Below are positions 19,076-27,676 of a DNA stretch of 64,000 nt, in pieces. The notes below the pieces were generated by a model. It saw only the letters and a list, made by a program, of their open reading frames with translations. It did no database searches and was not told the DNA's origin. Each line of letters begins with the position of its first letter. The stretch's first letter is position 1. The position numbers and the translations under genes are program-made. Source of the DNA: Aeromonas piscicola (GTDB lineage: Bacteria; Pseudomonadota; Gammaproteobacteria; Enterobacterales; Aeromonadaceae); assembly GCF_000820005.1 (NCBI RefSeq), contig NZ_CDBL01000063.1, forward strand, positions 1-64,000, written 5' to 3'.

Positions 19076-20113
19076 GTGACTGACAAAACCTCACTGAGCT
19101 ACAAGGATGCTGGCGTAGATATCGATGCCGGCAATGCACTGGTTGAACGTATCAAGGGCGTGTCAAAGCGCACTCGTCGTCCTGAAGTCCTTGGTGGTCT
19201 TGGCGGCTTTGGGGCCCTGTGTCAAATCCCTGCGGGCTACAAGGAGCCGGTCCTGGTCTCCGGCACCGACGGTGTGGGCACCAAGCTGCGTCTCGCCATC
19301 GATCTGAAAAAGCACGATACCGTCGGCATCGACCTGGTGGCCATGTGCGTCAATGACCTGATAGTGCAAGGCGCCGAGCCGCTGTTCTTCCTCGACTACT
19401 ATGCCACCGGCAAGCTGGACGTAGACACGGCCGCCGCCGTGGTCACCGGCATAGGTGCGGGCTGCGAGCAATCCGGCTGCGCCCTGGTGGGCGGCGAAAC
19501 CGCCGAGATGCCGGGCATGTATGAAGGGGAAGACTACGACATCGCCGGTTTCTGCGTCGGCGTGGTGGAGAAGAGCGAGATCATCGACGGCAGCAAGGTC
19601 GGTGACGGCGATGCCCTGATCGCCCTGGCCGCCAGCGGCCCCCACTCCAACGGCTTCTCGCTGGTGCGCAAGATCCTGGAAGTCTCCAAAGCCGACGTGC
19701 ATCAGCCGCTGGGGGATACCACCCTGGCCAACGCCCTGCTGGAGCCGACCCGCATCTATGTCAAGCCCGTGCTCAAGCTAATCAAGGAGTGCGAGATCCA
19801 CGCCCTGTCCCACATCACGGGCGGCGGTTTCTGGGAGAACATCCCACGCGTGCTGCCCGCCAACACCCAGGCAGTGATCGACGAGCAGAGCTGGCAGTGG
19901 CCGGCGGTGTTCAGCTGGCTGCAACAAGCAGGCAACGTCACCCGCCACGAGATGTATCGCACCTTCAACTGCGGCGTCGGCATGATCATCGCCCTGCCTG
20001 CGGATCAGCTCGAAAAGGCGCTGACCCTGCTCAAGGCGGAAGGCGAGAACGCATGGCACATCGGTCATATCGCCAAGGCAGCCGATGGTGAGGAGCAGGT
20101 CATCATTCAATGA
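19076..20113 (+). CDS. purM: Phosphoribosylformylglycinamidine cyclo-ligase
   Basis: A 345-residue AIR synthetase, step 5 of purine biosynthesis, which closes the imidazole ring using ATP. Family blocks are clear: [21 protein letters not shown] at the N-terminus, [63 protein letters not shown] and [13 protein letters not shown]. The start is GTG 19076; the reading [16 protein letters not shown] fits the family. purN follows with a 4-base overlap. Confidence 0.97.
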   Translation: MTDKTSLSYKDAGVDIDAGNALVERIKGVSKRTRRPEVLGGLGGFGALCQIPAGYKEPVLVSGTDGVGTKLRLAIDLKKHDTVGIDLVAMCVNDLIVQGAEPLFFLDYYATGKLDVDTAAAVVTGIGAGCEQSGCALVGGETAEMPGMYEGEDYDIAGFCVGVVEKSEIIDGSKVGDGDALIALAASGPHSNGFSLVRKILEVSKADVHQPLGDTTLANALLEPTRIYVKPVLKLIKECEIHALSHITGGGFWENIPRVLPANTQAVIDEQSWQWPAVFSWLQQAGNVTRHEMYRTFNCGVGMIIALPADQLEKALTLLKAEGENAWHIGHIAKAADGEEQVIIQ

Positions 20114-20784
20114 ATGACCGGATCAACAGCCAAATGACCTCCCCTATGAAACGCATCCTGGTGCTTGTCTCCGGCAGCGGCAGCAACCTGCAGGCCATTC
20201 TCGACAGTTGCTCCAGCGGCAAGATTGCCGGTGACGTGGTCGGTGTCATCAGCAACAAGGCCGATGCCTATGGTCTGGTTCGTGCCAAAGAGGCCGGAGT
20301 GGCGACCTCCATTCTGGCCCAGCAGCAGTTTGCCAGCCGGGCCGAGTATGACGTCGCCCTGCAGGCGCTGATGGCGGACTACCAGCCGGATCTGGTGGTG
20401 CTGGCCGGCTTTATGCGGATCCTGAGCGCCGATCTGGTGCGTCACTTCGCGGGGAGGATGCTCAACATCCACCCCTCGTTGCTGCCTAAATACCAGGGCC
20501 TGCACACCCACCAGCGCGCCATCGAGGCCGGTGACAGTGAACACGGCGCCAGCGTCCACTTCGTTACTGAAGAGCTGGACGGTGGCCCCGTGATCCTGCA
20601 GGCCCGCGTCCCCATCTTCGAAGGGGATGACGCGGACGAGGTGGCTGCCCGGGTGCAAGTGCAGGAACACAGCATCTACCCGTTGGTGGTGCAGTGGTTC
20701 TGCGAGGGAAGGCTGAGAATGCAAGGCGATGCCGTCCTGCTGGACGGTATCGCGCTTGGCCCGGCAGGCCATGCCTGCGAGTAA
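20110..20784 (+). CDS. purN: Phosphoribosylglycinamide formyltransferase
   Basis: A 224-residue GAR transformylase using 10-formyl-tetrahydrofolate, step 3 of purine biosynthesis. Motifs seen are [17 protein letters not shown] (phosphate-binding N-terminus), LAGFMRILS, the catalytic N-I-H-P-S-L-L-P block and [17 protein letters not shown] with its catalytic aspartate. ATG 20110 overlaps the purM stop (ATGA), supporting coupling. It adds 12 residues compared with E. coli, so ATG 20146 is also possible. A terminator follows. Confidence 0.95.
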   Translation: MNDRINSQMTSPMKRILVLVSGSGSNLQAILDSCSSGKIAGDVVGVISNKADAYGLVRAKEAGVATSILAQQQFASRAEYDVALQALMADYQPDLVVLAGFMRILSADLVRHFAGRMLNIHPSLLPKYQGLHTHQRAIEAGDSEHGASVHFVTEELDGGPVILQARVPIFEGDDADEVAARVQVQEHSIYPLVVQWFCEGRLRMQGDAVLLDGIALGPAGHACE

Positions 20785-20804
20785 CCGGCAAGCTATTGCA
20801 ATGA

Positions 20805-20836
20805 AAAAGGGAGGCTTCGGCCTCCCTTTTGTTTTG
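20805..20836 (+). terminator. Terminator of purMN
   Basis: Stem AAAAGGGAGGC / GCCTCCCTTTT with a TTCG tetraloop, followed by GTTTTG. Confidence 0.93.
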
Positions 20837-20902
20837 TGGTTTTCCTGATTGTTCAGTCTCTCAGTTGTTGACGACCGGAGAGACTCGACCTTCCACCGCT
20901 AA

Positions 20903-21664
20903 TCAGACCGGATTGTCGATATCGATAAAGGTCACCTCCAGCCCGTGCACGGTCGCCAGCCACTCCCCAAGCGCCTTGACGCCATAGCGTTCGGTGGCGT
21001 GGTGGCCAGCGGCGTAGAAGTGCATGCCCATCTCGCGGGCGGTGTGGATGGTCTGCTCGGAGGCTTCGCCCGAGATGAAGGCATCGATCCCCTGCTCTGC
21101 CGCCAGATTGATATAGCTCTGGCCACCACCGGTGCACCAGGCCACGGAGCGGATAAGCTCGGGGCCTGTGTCACCGCAATGCAGCGGTTCACGGCCGAGC
21201 CGCTCGGCGATGAGCTTCGCAAAGTCGCTGCCGCTCATCGGCTGTTCCAGCTTGCCCACCATGGCAACGCTCTTGCTGTTCCAGGGCTCCAGGCCCCGGC
21301 GCACCTTGATGTCCAGCAGCTTGGCGAGCTGGGCATTGTTGCCCACCTCGGGATGCACATCCAGTGGCAGATGATAGGCAAACAGGTTGATATCATGGGT
21401 CAGCAGGGTCTTGAGGCGGCGCTGCTTCATGCCGGTGATCTGGGCCGGTTCACCGCTCCAGAAGTAGCCGTGGTGCACCAGGATGGCATCGGCATCGGCG
21501 GCCACGGCCGCGTCGATCAGGGCCTGGCTGGCGGTGACGCCGGTCACCACCTTGCGAATGCGCTCGCGTCCCTCCACCTGCAGTCCATTGGGGCAATAAT
21601 CCTTGATGGCGTGGGGTTCGAGCAGATGGTTCAGTACGGTTTCGAGTTTCCGATGAGAGATCAT
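20903..21664 (-). CDS. Nif3-like dinuclear metal centre protein (YbgI type)
   Basis: A 253-residue Nif3/YbgI family protein. Metal-ligand regions are present: ILVHHGYFW (HHG), AYHLPLDVHPEVGNNAQLAKLL (HxxLD), and GEASEQTIHTAREMGMHFYAAGHHATERYGV near the C-terminus. The family forms hexameric toroids with two metal ions per subunit. It has been linked to GTP cyclohydrolase-like activity or metal handling, but the physiological role is unsettled. It reads away from flrC behind a terminator and is not part of the flagellar unit. Confidence 0.93.
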   Translation of the reverse strand: MISHRKLETVLNHLLEPHAIKDYCPNGLQVEGRERIRKVVTGVTASQALIDAAVAADADAILVHHGYFWSGEPAQITGMKQRRLKTLLTHDINLFAYHLPLDVHPEVGNNAQLAKLLDIKVRRGLEPWNSKSVAMVGKLEQPMSGSDFAKLIAERLGREPLHCGDTGPELIRSVAWCTGGGQSYINLAAEQGIDAFISGEASEQTIHTAREMGMHFYAAGHHATERYGVKALGEWLATVHGLEVTFIDIDNPV

Positions 21665-21700
21665 AAGGGTCCCTTGTTGAGGCTAGGTCCCCTGCTCTAC

Positions 21701-21740
21701 CAATAAAAACAGGGTCCAGGCACAAAGCGCCAAGGACCCC
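21701..21740 (-). terminator. Terminator of flrBC
   Basis: On the minus strand GGGTCC-TTGGCGC-TTT-GTGCCT-GGACCC, followed by TGTTTTTATT. It separates flrC from the Nif3-like gene. Confidence 0.75.
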
Positions 21741-21850
21741 ATGATAATCGAGCCAGGCCGCCAAGACCATGACAGTTCCCTGGCAGGACACACCAGCCGC
21801 GCAGATATACGCGCCGGGTCGCCAGGCCCCAGGCGATGCCCGCCCCGCAC

Positions 21851-23194
21851 TCAGGCGGGCAGATCGATCCCCGCCTCCCGCATCTGGGCAAGCTTGTAGC
21901 GCAGGGTGCGCGGGCTGATGCCGAGCCGGTCGGCCACCGCCTTGCGGCTGCCGTTACAATCTTGCAGGGTATCGAGGATGATCTGGTGCTCCTGCTGCTT
22001 GAGCTCGCTGCCCAGATGCTCGCTGCCACTGCTGCGCTCACCGACGGTGAAGCGGATCTCCTCCTCGTCCACCTCTTCCAGGATCAGGTGCTCGCAGCCG
22101 ATGAGCCCGTCCGGGCTCAGGATCAGGGCACGCTGCACCACGTTGTCCAGCTCCCGCACATTGCCGGGCCAGGGGTGGGCCAGCAGGCGTTCGCGCGCTG
22201 CGTCTGTCAGCTGCGGCGTCGGCAACCCCTGCTGGCTGGCATGCAGTGCCAGCAGGTGTTCCGCCAGCGGCAATATGTCGCCGGGTCGCTCCCAGAGCGA
22301 AGTCCAGCGCAGGGGGAAGACGTTGAGACGGTAGTAGAGATCCTCGCGGAACAGGCCGTCCTGCACCGCCTTCTTGAGATCCCGGTTGCTGGTGGCGATG
22401 ACCCGCACATCCAGCGGGATCAGCTTGCGGCTGCCGAGCCGCTCCACCTCTTTCTCCTGCAAGACCCGCAGCAGCTTGGCCTGCAGCCCCAGATCCATCT
22501 CGGTGATCTCGTCGAGCAGCAAGGTGCCGCCCTGAGCCTGTTCGAACTTGCCTGGGCACCCTTGCACGGCGCCGGTGAAGGCCCCCTTCTCGTAGCCAAA
22601 CAGGGTCGCCTCCAGCATGTTTTCCGGGATGGCGGCGCAGTTGATAGCGACAAAGGTCTGCTCGGCGCGGCTGGAGTTGTCGTGAATGTAGCGGGCCAGC
22701 ACCTCTTTCCCCGTCCCGCTCGGGCCTGTCACCATGACGGTGGCCTCGCTTCGGGCCACCCGGGTCGCCAGCTGGAACAGCTCGGCGGTCTTGGGATCCC
22801 CGTACACCACGGCGCGCTTCTCCACCTTCTGGGCCGGCACATAACGGCTGACCTGGTTGAGCAGCACCTCGGGCGAAAACGGCTTGGCGAGGTAGTCGAT
22901 GGCTCCTTCGCGCATGGCGCGCACGGCCCCGTCTATGTTGGCGTAGGCGGTCATCAAGAGCACAGGCACCTGGGGATATTGCTGGCGAATGTTGGCCAGC
23001 AGGGTCAGGCCATCCATGCCCCCCATCTGGATATCCGAGATCACCATGTCAAAGCTCTGGCGCGACAACGCCAGCAGGGCGCGCTCGCCGCTGTCCGCTT
23101 CACGGCACTCGTAGCCGCCGAGCAACAGGGTATCCACCAGCGCCTCGCGCAGGCCATTGTCATCTTCCACGACCAGAATACGAGCCTGAGTCAT
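21851..23194 (-). CDS. flrC: Flagellar sigma-54 response regulator FlrC
   Basis: A 447-residue NtrC-family regulator that, when phosphorylated by FlrB, activates sigma-54 promoters of basal-body and hook genes. Domains in order: receiver (ILVVEDD, phospho-acceptor D54 in VISDIQM), AAA+ with Walker A GPSGTGKE, sigma-54 contact loop GAFTGA and Walker B GGTLLLDEI, then a C-terminal helix-turn-helix (CNGSRKAVADRLGISPRTLRYKL). Its start overlaps the flrB stop (ATGA). It is the last gene of flrB-flrC. Confidence 0.95.
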   Translation of the reverse strand: MTQARILVVEDDNGLREALVDTLLLGGYECREADSGERALLALSRQSFDMVISDIQMGGMDGLTLLANIRQQYPQVPVLLMTAYANIDGAVRAMREGAIDYLAKPFSPEVLLNQVSRYVPAQKVEKRAVVYGDPKTAELFQLATRVARSEATVMVTGPSGTGKEVLARYIHDNSSRAEQTFVAINCAAIPENMLEATLFGYEKGAFTGAVQGCPGKFEQAQGGTLLLDEITEMDLGLQAKLLRVLQEKEVERLGSRKLIPLDVRVIATSNRDLKKAVQDGLFREDLYYRLNVFPLRWTSLWERPGDILPLAEHLLALHASQQGLPTPQLTDAARERLLAHPWPGNVRELDNVVQRALILSPDGLIGCEHLILEEVDEEEIRFTVGERSSGSEHLGSELKQQEHQIILDTLQDCNGSRKAVADRLGISPRTLRYKLAQMREAGIDLPA

Positions 23195-24225
23195 GCGACA
23201 CCTCCAAGCTGCACCGCTTGCTGATGCAGGGGGAACGACAGGGTAAAGCAGGTGCCTTCAGCGGGCACTGAGGCCACGCTGACCTCCCCCTGATGGGCAC
23301 GTACCACGGATTGCACCACAGCCAGACCCAGGCCTGTGCCCTGGGAGCGGGTGGTGAAGAAGGGTTCGAAAATCTGGTTGAGCAGGTGGGCTGGCATCCC
23401 CTTGCCATTGTCGAGGATGCGCATCTCCACCCTGGCGCCGCTGCGCACCGCACTCACCAGCAGCGAGGTGGCCCCCGCCTGCTGGGCGTTGGCAATCAGG
23501 TTGTTGATGGCCCCCGCCAGCGCATTGCTGTTGGCGAGCAGGCAGAGATCCGGCTCGGGCGCCTCCATGTGCAGCTCACAGCCCTGCTGGTTGCAAAATG
23601 CCTCGGCACCAGCCTGCACCTCCGCCAGCAATCCCTGGACCGAAATGGGCGTCACCACCTGATTGTCACCGTTGCGGGCGAACAGCAGTATGTCGTTGAT
23701 CTGTTTCTCCAGATCCTTGAGCCGATCCATCAACTTTTGCTGGAACTGGCTGCGAGACTCGGGCTTGAGGGTGCGGTTGGCCAGGTTGGCCGCATAGAGC
23801 ATGGCGGCGGAAAGCGGTGTGCGGATCTGGTGTGCCAGCGAGGCAGCCATGTTGCCCAGGGCAGACAGCCGCTTCATGTGGTTGACTCTGTCCTGCAGTT
23901 TGCGGGTTTCGGTGAGATCCGTGATGAATACCAGCTGGCCGAGTTGATCCGGCAGCGGCTGGGTCGAAAGCTGCACCCGACGCCCATCGCGCAGGGAGAT
24001 CTCGTGACCATCATCTTCACGGGGCTGGAAGCAGCGAGCGATGATCTGGCGCCAGGCCTGGCCTTCCAGCGGCTCCCCCAGCAGCGCCAGGGCGGCGGGG
24101 TTGGCACGGGTGATGCGACCCTCGCCATCGAGCAGCAATACACCGGTCGGCAGCGCCGTGAAGATAGCGTAGAGCTGGCTCACCTCATGAGACTGGAGTG
24201 GGTTGTCTTGCTGCTGGGCTGTCAT
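23191..24225 (-). CDS. flrB: Flagellar sensor histidine kinase FlrB
   Basis: A 344-residue kinase without membrane segments, so a cytoplasmic sensor. An N-terminal PAS domain (IFTALPTGVLLLDGEGRITRANPAALALL) is followed by the dimerisation/phospho-acceptor helix (LGNMAASLAHQIRTPLSAAML, the histidine in AHQIRTPL). The ATPase domain follows, with N box NNLIANAQQA, G1 DNGKGMP, F box FEPFFTTR and G2 GTGLGLAV. It phosphorylates FlrC. A sigma-54-like promoter lies 36-51 bases before ATG 24225. Confidence 0.95.
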   Translation of the reverse strand: MTAQQQDNPLQSHEVSQLYAIFTALPTGVLLLDGEGRITRANPAALALLGEPLEGQAWRQIIARCFQPREDDGHEISLRDGRRVQLSTQPLPDQLGQLVFITDLTETRKLQDRVNHMKRLSALGNMAASLAHQIRTPLSAAMLYAANLANRTLKPESRSQFQQKLMDRLKDLEKQINDILLFARNGDNQVVTPISVQGLLAEVQAGAEAFCNQQGCELHMEAPEPDLCLLANSNALAGAINNLIANAQQAGATSLLVSAVRSGARVEMRILDNGKGMPAHLLNQIFEPFFTTRSQGTGLGLAVVQSVVRAHQGEVSVASVPAEGTCFTLSFPLHQQAVQLGGVA

Positions 24226-24260
24226 AAAGCTGACCTCAAACTGGCTATTGGGTCAGGTTA

Positions 24261-24276
24261 TTCAATTTCCATGCCA
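24261..24276 (-). promoter_or_regulatory. Sigma-54-type promoter of flrBC
   Basis: TGGCATGGAAATTGAA on the minus strand. The -24 GG is intact and the spacing right, but the -12 element reads GA instead of GC. This fits FlrA-dependent expression of flrBC as known in Vibrio. Confidence 0.55.
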
Positions 24277-24290
24277 CTAAAATTATCACT

Positions 24291-24328
24291 AAAAATCAAA
24301 GCCTTGAATAAAGGCGTCAAGGCTTTGA
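24291..24328 (-). terminator. Terminator of flrA
   Basis: On the minus strand TCAAAGCCTTG / CAAGGCTTTGA with an 11-base loop, followed by TTTTTAG. It separates flrA from the flrBC promoter. Confidence 0.8.
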
Positions 24329-24331
24329 CCC

Positions 24332-25753
24332 TTATACTTCCTTGCTCATCCCGTATTTTTTCATCTTCTCTACCAGGGTGGTACGACGCATGCCGAGCAA
24401 GTCGGCGGCGCGGGCCACCACCCCATCCTGGGATTCCAGGGCCTGGCGGATCAGCTCCACCTCGAGGTCGGCCAGCATCTCCTTGAGATTGACCCCCTCC
24501 TCCGGCAGCTGCATGGCACGGGAGTAACTGGCACTGTGCTCCAGTTCGGGGGGATCCTGGAACACGGCTGCCAGTGCATCGCGCTCGTCCATCTCGGTCA
24601 GCCGCTCATCCCTCGGCTCGCACGGCAGCAGGCGATAACGGCTTGGCAGGTCGGCCACATCGACTATTTGTTGCGGGTAGAGGATGAGCAATCGCTCCAG
24701 CAGGTTGGAGAGCTCGCGCACATTGCCGGGCCAGGGGTACTGCATCAGGGACTCCAGAGCCCGCTGGGTCAGGCGAATCATGCCCTGATGCTGCTCGGTA
24801 TGGCGGTTGAGCAGCTCCTGCAGCAGCAAGGGAATGTCGTCGACCCGCTCCCGCAGCGGCGGCGTCTCAATCGGGAAGACATTGAGGCGATAGTAGAGAT
24901 CTTCCCGAAAGCCCTGGGTGCGGATCATGGCCTCCAGATCCCGGTGGGTGGCCGCTATGATGCGCACGTCCGCCTGGATGGGCTTGCCCCCCCCCACCCG
25001 ATCGAACAGCCGCTCCTGCAACACCCGCAGCAACTTGACCTGCATCGGCAAAGGCATGTCGCCGATCTCGTCGAGGAACAGGGTGCCACCCTGGGCCAGC
25101 TCGAAGCGGCCCCGGCGGGCGGCGATGGCACCGGTGAAGGCGCCCTTCTCGTGGCCAAACAGCTCGCTCTCCAGCAATTCGGCCGGGATGGCGCCACAGT
25201 TGATGGGCACGAAGGGACCCCCGCTGCGGGGAGAGAGCTCGTGAATGGCGCGGGCCACTACCTCCTTGCCGGTCCCGGACTCCCCCAGGATAAGCACATT
25301 GGCCTCGGTCTCCGCCACCTGGCTGATGAGACGGCGCACCTCCTGGATGCCCCGTCCCTTGCCCACCAGCAGACGCAGCAACGCCTGGCCCTTATCGTGG
25401 GTCTGCTGACGGGGATGCAGGGAGACAAACGCCTGACAGAAGTGCAAATGGCGGGTGAGGGATTCGTAGGTGAAGGGAGCTTCGGCGACGCCGATGAAGT
25501 TGCTGTTGGGGAAGTCCGCCTCGACCAGAGACAGGAAGGGCACCCGGGGGAAACTGGCCAGCAGCTCATCCAGCGAACGGCCGGTCAAGGTTCCCGCCAG
25601 CACCCCTTGCAGCGGGCCGGACGACTCGATGGCAACATCCAGCTCGTTCTCGACTATCTCCTGCCACGGGATCCCCATGAACGAGAGCACTGTGCCCAAC
25701 TGTTGGCGCCGCTGCGCATCGGCATCAACAATCAATACTCCCATCGCCATCAT
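24332..25753 (-). CDS. flrA: Master flagellar activator FlrA (FleQ type)
   Basis: About 473 residues; the top-level sigma-54 activator of polar flagella. The N-terminal FleQ-type receiver-like domain lacks an obvious phospho-acceptor. AAA+ motifs are LGESGTGKE (Walker A), GAFTGA and [11 protein letters not shown] (Walker B). The C-terminal Fis-type helix-turn-helix reads [24 protein letters not shown]. The segment matching the c-di-GMP-binding LFRS of FleQ appears as [17 protein letters not shown] sits 6 bases before the ATG at 25753; other in-frame ATGs lie at 25759, 25750 and 25744. It has its own terminator and is monocistronic. Confidence 0.93.
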   Translation of the reverse strand: MMAMGVLIVDADAQRRQQLGTVLSFMGIPWQEIVENELDVAIESSGPLQGVLAGTLTGRSLDELLASFPRVPFLSLVEADFPNSNFIGVAEAPFTYESLTRHLHFCQAFVSLHPRQQTHDKGQALLRLLVGKGRGIQEVRRLISQVAETEANVLILGESGTGKEVVARAIHELSPRSGGPFVPINCGAIPAELLESELFGHEKGAFTGAIAARRGRFELAQGGTLFLDEIGDMPLPMQVKLLRVLQERLFDRVGGGKPIQADVRIIAATHRDLEAMIRTQGFREDLYYRLNVFPIETPPLRERVDDIPLLLQELLNRHTEQHQGMIRLTQRALESLMQYPWPGNVRELSNLLERLLILYPQQIVDVADLPSRYRLLPCEPRDERLTEMDERDALAAVFQDPPELEHSASYSRAMQLPEEGVNLKEMLADLEVELIRQALESQDGVVARAADLLGMRRTTLVEKMKKYGMSKEV

Positions 25754-25829
25754 ACACATCCCTCTTATAATCGACGTAACTTCTTGTTTTATTGTGCATC
25801 TGTGGTCTAGCCACGCACTTTATGCAGGA

Positions 25830-25863
25830 GGCACAAAGTGCCAAAATTCCGACGCATTGTCAA
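25830..25863 (-). promoter_or_regulatory. Candidate flrA promoter region
   Basis: A perfect TTGACA (25858-25863, minus strand) is followed about 16 bases later by the inverted repeat GGCAC-TTT-GTGCC (25830-25842), which occupies the expected -10 position. No good -10 hexamer is visible. This could be a repressor-overlapped promoter. Confidence 0.3.
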
Positions 25864-26019
25864 AAATTGTCGCATTTAACCTAAGTTTATCGACGCAACT
25901 GCGGAATAAGATAAATTTTGTCGCCTCTTTTTGATGGGAAGCACAAACAAGATAACGAGACGGGACTATCGGCCACCCGTTCCCGGCCCCATGACGAGGC
26001 CAGGAATGGCGACAGGGGG

Positions 26020-26895
26020 TCAGTGACGGGCGTTAGTGTGAGGCGCGGCGTAGCGGCACTCGGGGAAGCGGCTGCAGGCCATGAACAGGCGGCCGGCATG
26101 AGGCCCTTTCTTGGCCTCCCGCTCGACCAGCGGGGCATCGCAACGAGGACAATGAGGCGCCTGGTGCGGGTGATCGTCCTCTTCGTCATCCACCTCGGCA
26201 AACAGGTTGTCCACCAGCTCGCTGTCTGTGGCAGAAACCAGCGCGCTCCTGACCGGGGTCGTGACGGTCGACATGGTCGAGGAACTGGACGACGAACGGC
26301 CGCCATGACGGGTCTCTTCCGTGTCGACACCATCGAGCAACAGGGGGCTGAAGGTCGGCTCGCGACGCTCACCCGGCATCAGATCGTCGGCCAGCGGCTC
26401 GGTCTTCTTGATCAGCAGCGGCAAGATCAGATCCCGCAACTCTTCCACCTGATAGTGGCTGCTTGCCGGGATCTGCAGCAGCGGCAAACCGGCGCTGTCG
26501 AAGGCAGCCTTGAGGAAGCTGTCCCTGGCTCTGCGCTTCTGCTGGCGGTGGGAGCTGTCATCGAGTTCGATGGCGCAGATGAAGGAGAGATCGGCCGGGT
26601 GGCAGAGCAGGTAATCCAGGTGCTTGGCGCTGATCTTGTTGAACGCCTGCTGCCACTTGCTTTTGCCCATGCCCGCCTCCGGGGTCAGCACATCGGCCAC
26701 CCGCACCTTGGCAAACACCCGGGCCTTGTCACCGACCGCGAGATCCAGCACGCCGAGGAAGGAGCGCTCGGCCGGACTGAACAGGGTCTCCTGCACATCA
26801 TAGGGCAACGGCTTGCCTTTCTTGCCTCGAGTCCAGAAGACCGCCAGCAGGAGCAGCACCAACAACACCAATCCCGATACGACAAGGGTATTCAT
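26020..26895 (-). CDS. DUF2726 protein with C-terminal topoisomerase-type zinc ribbon
   Basis: About 291 residues. One N-terminal membrane helix (NTLVVSGLVLLVLLLLAVFW) is followed by a DUF2726 domain (LFSPAERSFLGVLDLAVGDKARVFAKVRVADVL...WQQAFNKISAKHLDYLLCHPADLSFICAIELDD), a restriction-endonuclease-like fold often fused to other modules. A serine-rich acidic linker leads to a C-terminal four-cysteine zinc ribbon (C-P-R-C...LFMACSRFPECRY) of the topoisomerase I type. It is presumably membrane-anchored with nucleic-acid-binding parts in the cytoplasm. Function unknown. ATG 26895 is chosen because it opens the membrane helix. Confidence 0.85.
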   Translation of the reverse strand: MNTLVVSGLVLLVLLLLAVFWTRGKKGKPLPYDVQETLFSPAERSFLGVLDLAVGDKARVFAKVRVADVLTPEAGMGKSKWQQAFNKISAKHLDYLLCHPADLSFICAIELDDSSHRQQKRRARDSFLKAAFDSAGLPLLQIPASSHYQVEELRDLILPLLIKKTEPLADDLMPGERREPTFSPLLLDGVDTEETRHGGRSSSSSSTMSTVTTPVRSALVSATDSELVDNLFAEVDDEEDDHPHQAPHCPRCDAPLVEREAKKGPHAGRLFMACSRFPECRYAAPHTNARH

Positions 26896-27088
26896 GAGCG
26901 CACTATCCAGTTCACAAAACAAAAGAGGGGCATCACTCTACCACAGGGGCCCAGTGGCAGGCAGCGCTGAAACATGGCCCGCCCCCTCCCTTCTGCGCTT
27001 TTTCACCCTATTTACGCCGGGCGGGGCTTCATATGGCCTGTCACAGCAGGCACAATGGCTATAGAAACCCAATTCCAAGGAGAGCAGG

Positions 27089-27601
27089 ATGCAAAAGCAA
27101 TTGGTCGTGACAGTGATAGGCACAGACAAACCCGGCATAGTCGAGAGTCTGGCGGATGTCATCACTCAGCAGCAGGGCAACTGGCTGGGCAGCTCCATGA
27201 GCGAGCTGGCGGGACAATTTGCCGGCATCCTGCACGTGACAGTACCCGATGAGCACTACCGCAACCTGTGCGAAGCGCTGGTGATGCTGCCTGGCCTCAC
27301 CATCAGCTTTGCCGAAGGCCAGCCCGGCCAGGAGCCGGAGCGTCAGGTGATGCTCAGCGTCACCGGCAACGACAGGGCCGGTATCGTCCACGAAGTGGCC
27401 AGCATATTGCGCCAGCTCAACATCAACGTGTCCGACCTCACCACGGGTTGCGAGCCAGCCCCCCACTCCGGTGCACCGCTCTTCTATGCCCATGCCCTGG
27501 TTGCCCTGCCACCCCAGCTCGAACTCGACGATCTGATCACCGCGCTGGAGTCTCTCTCCGACGATCTGGTGGTCGACATAGACCAGGCTTTCGCAGACTG
27601 A
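27089..27601 (+). CDS. gcvR: Glycine cleavage system regulator GcvR
   Basis: A 170-residue protein made of two ACT domains: LVVTVIGTDKPGIVESLADVITQQQGNWLGSSMSELAGQFAG, then VMLSVTGNDRAGIVHEVASILRQLNINVSDLTTGCEPAPHSGAPLF. In E. coli GcvR holds back GcvA, so that the glycine cleavage operon is off without glycine. Length and layout agree with GcvR. AAGGAG lies 8 bases before ATG 27089. ppk follows after 75 bases on the same strand. Confidence 0.92.
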   Translation: MQKQLVVTVIGTDKPGIVESLADVITQQQGNWLGSSMSELAGQFAGILHVTVPDEHYRNLCEALVMLPGLTISFAEGQPGQEPERQVMLSVTGNDRAGIVHEVASILRQLNINVSDLTTGCEPAPHSGAPLFYAHALVALPPQLELDDLITALESLSDDLVVDIDQAFAD

Positions 27602-27676
27602 GCGGATGGTCATCACCCTGTCATATTTTTACGCCATTACTGCCGCGCAGACGCGACCCGACCACAGAGGCATCAC

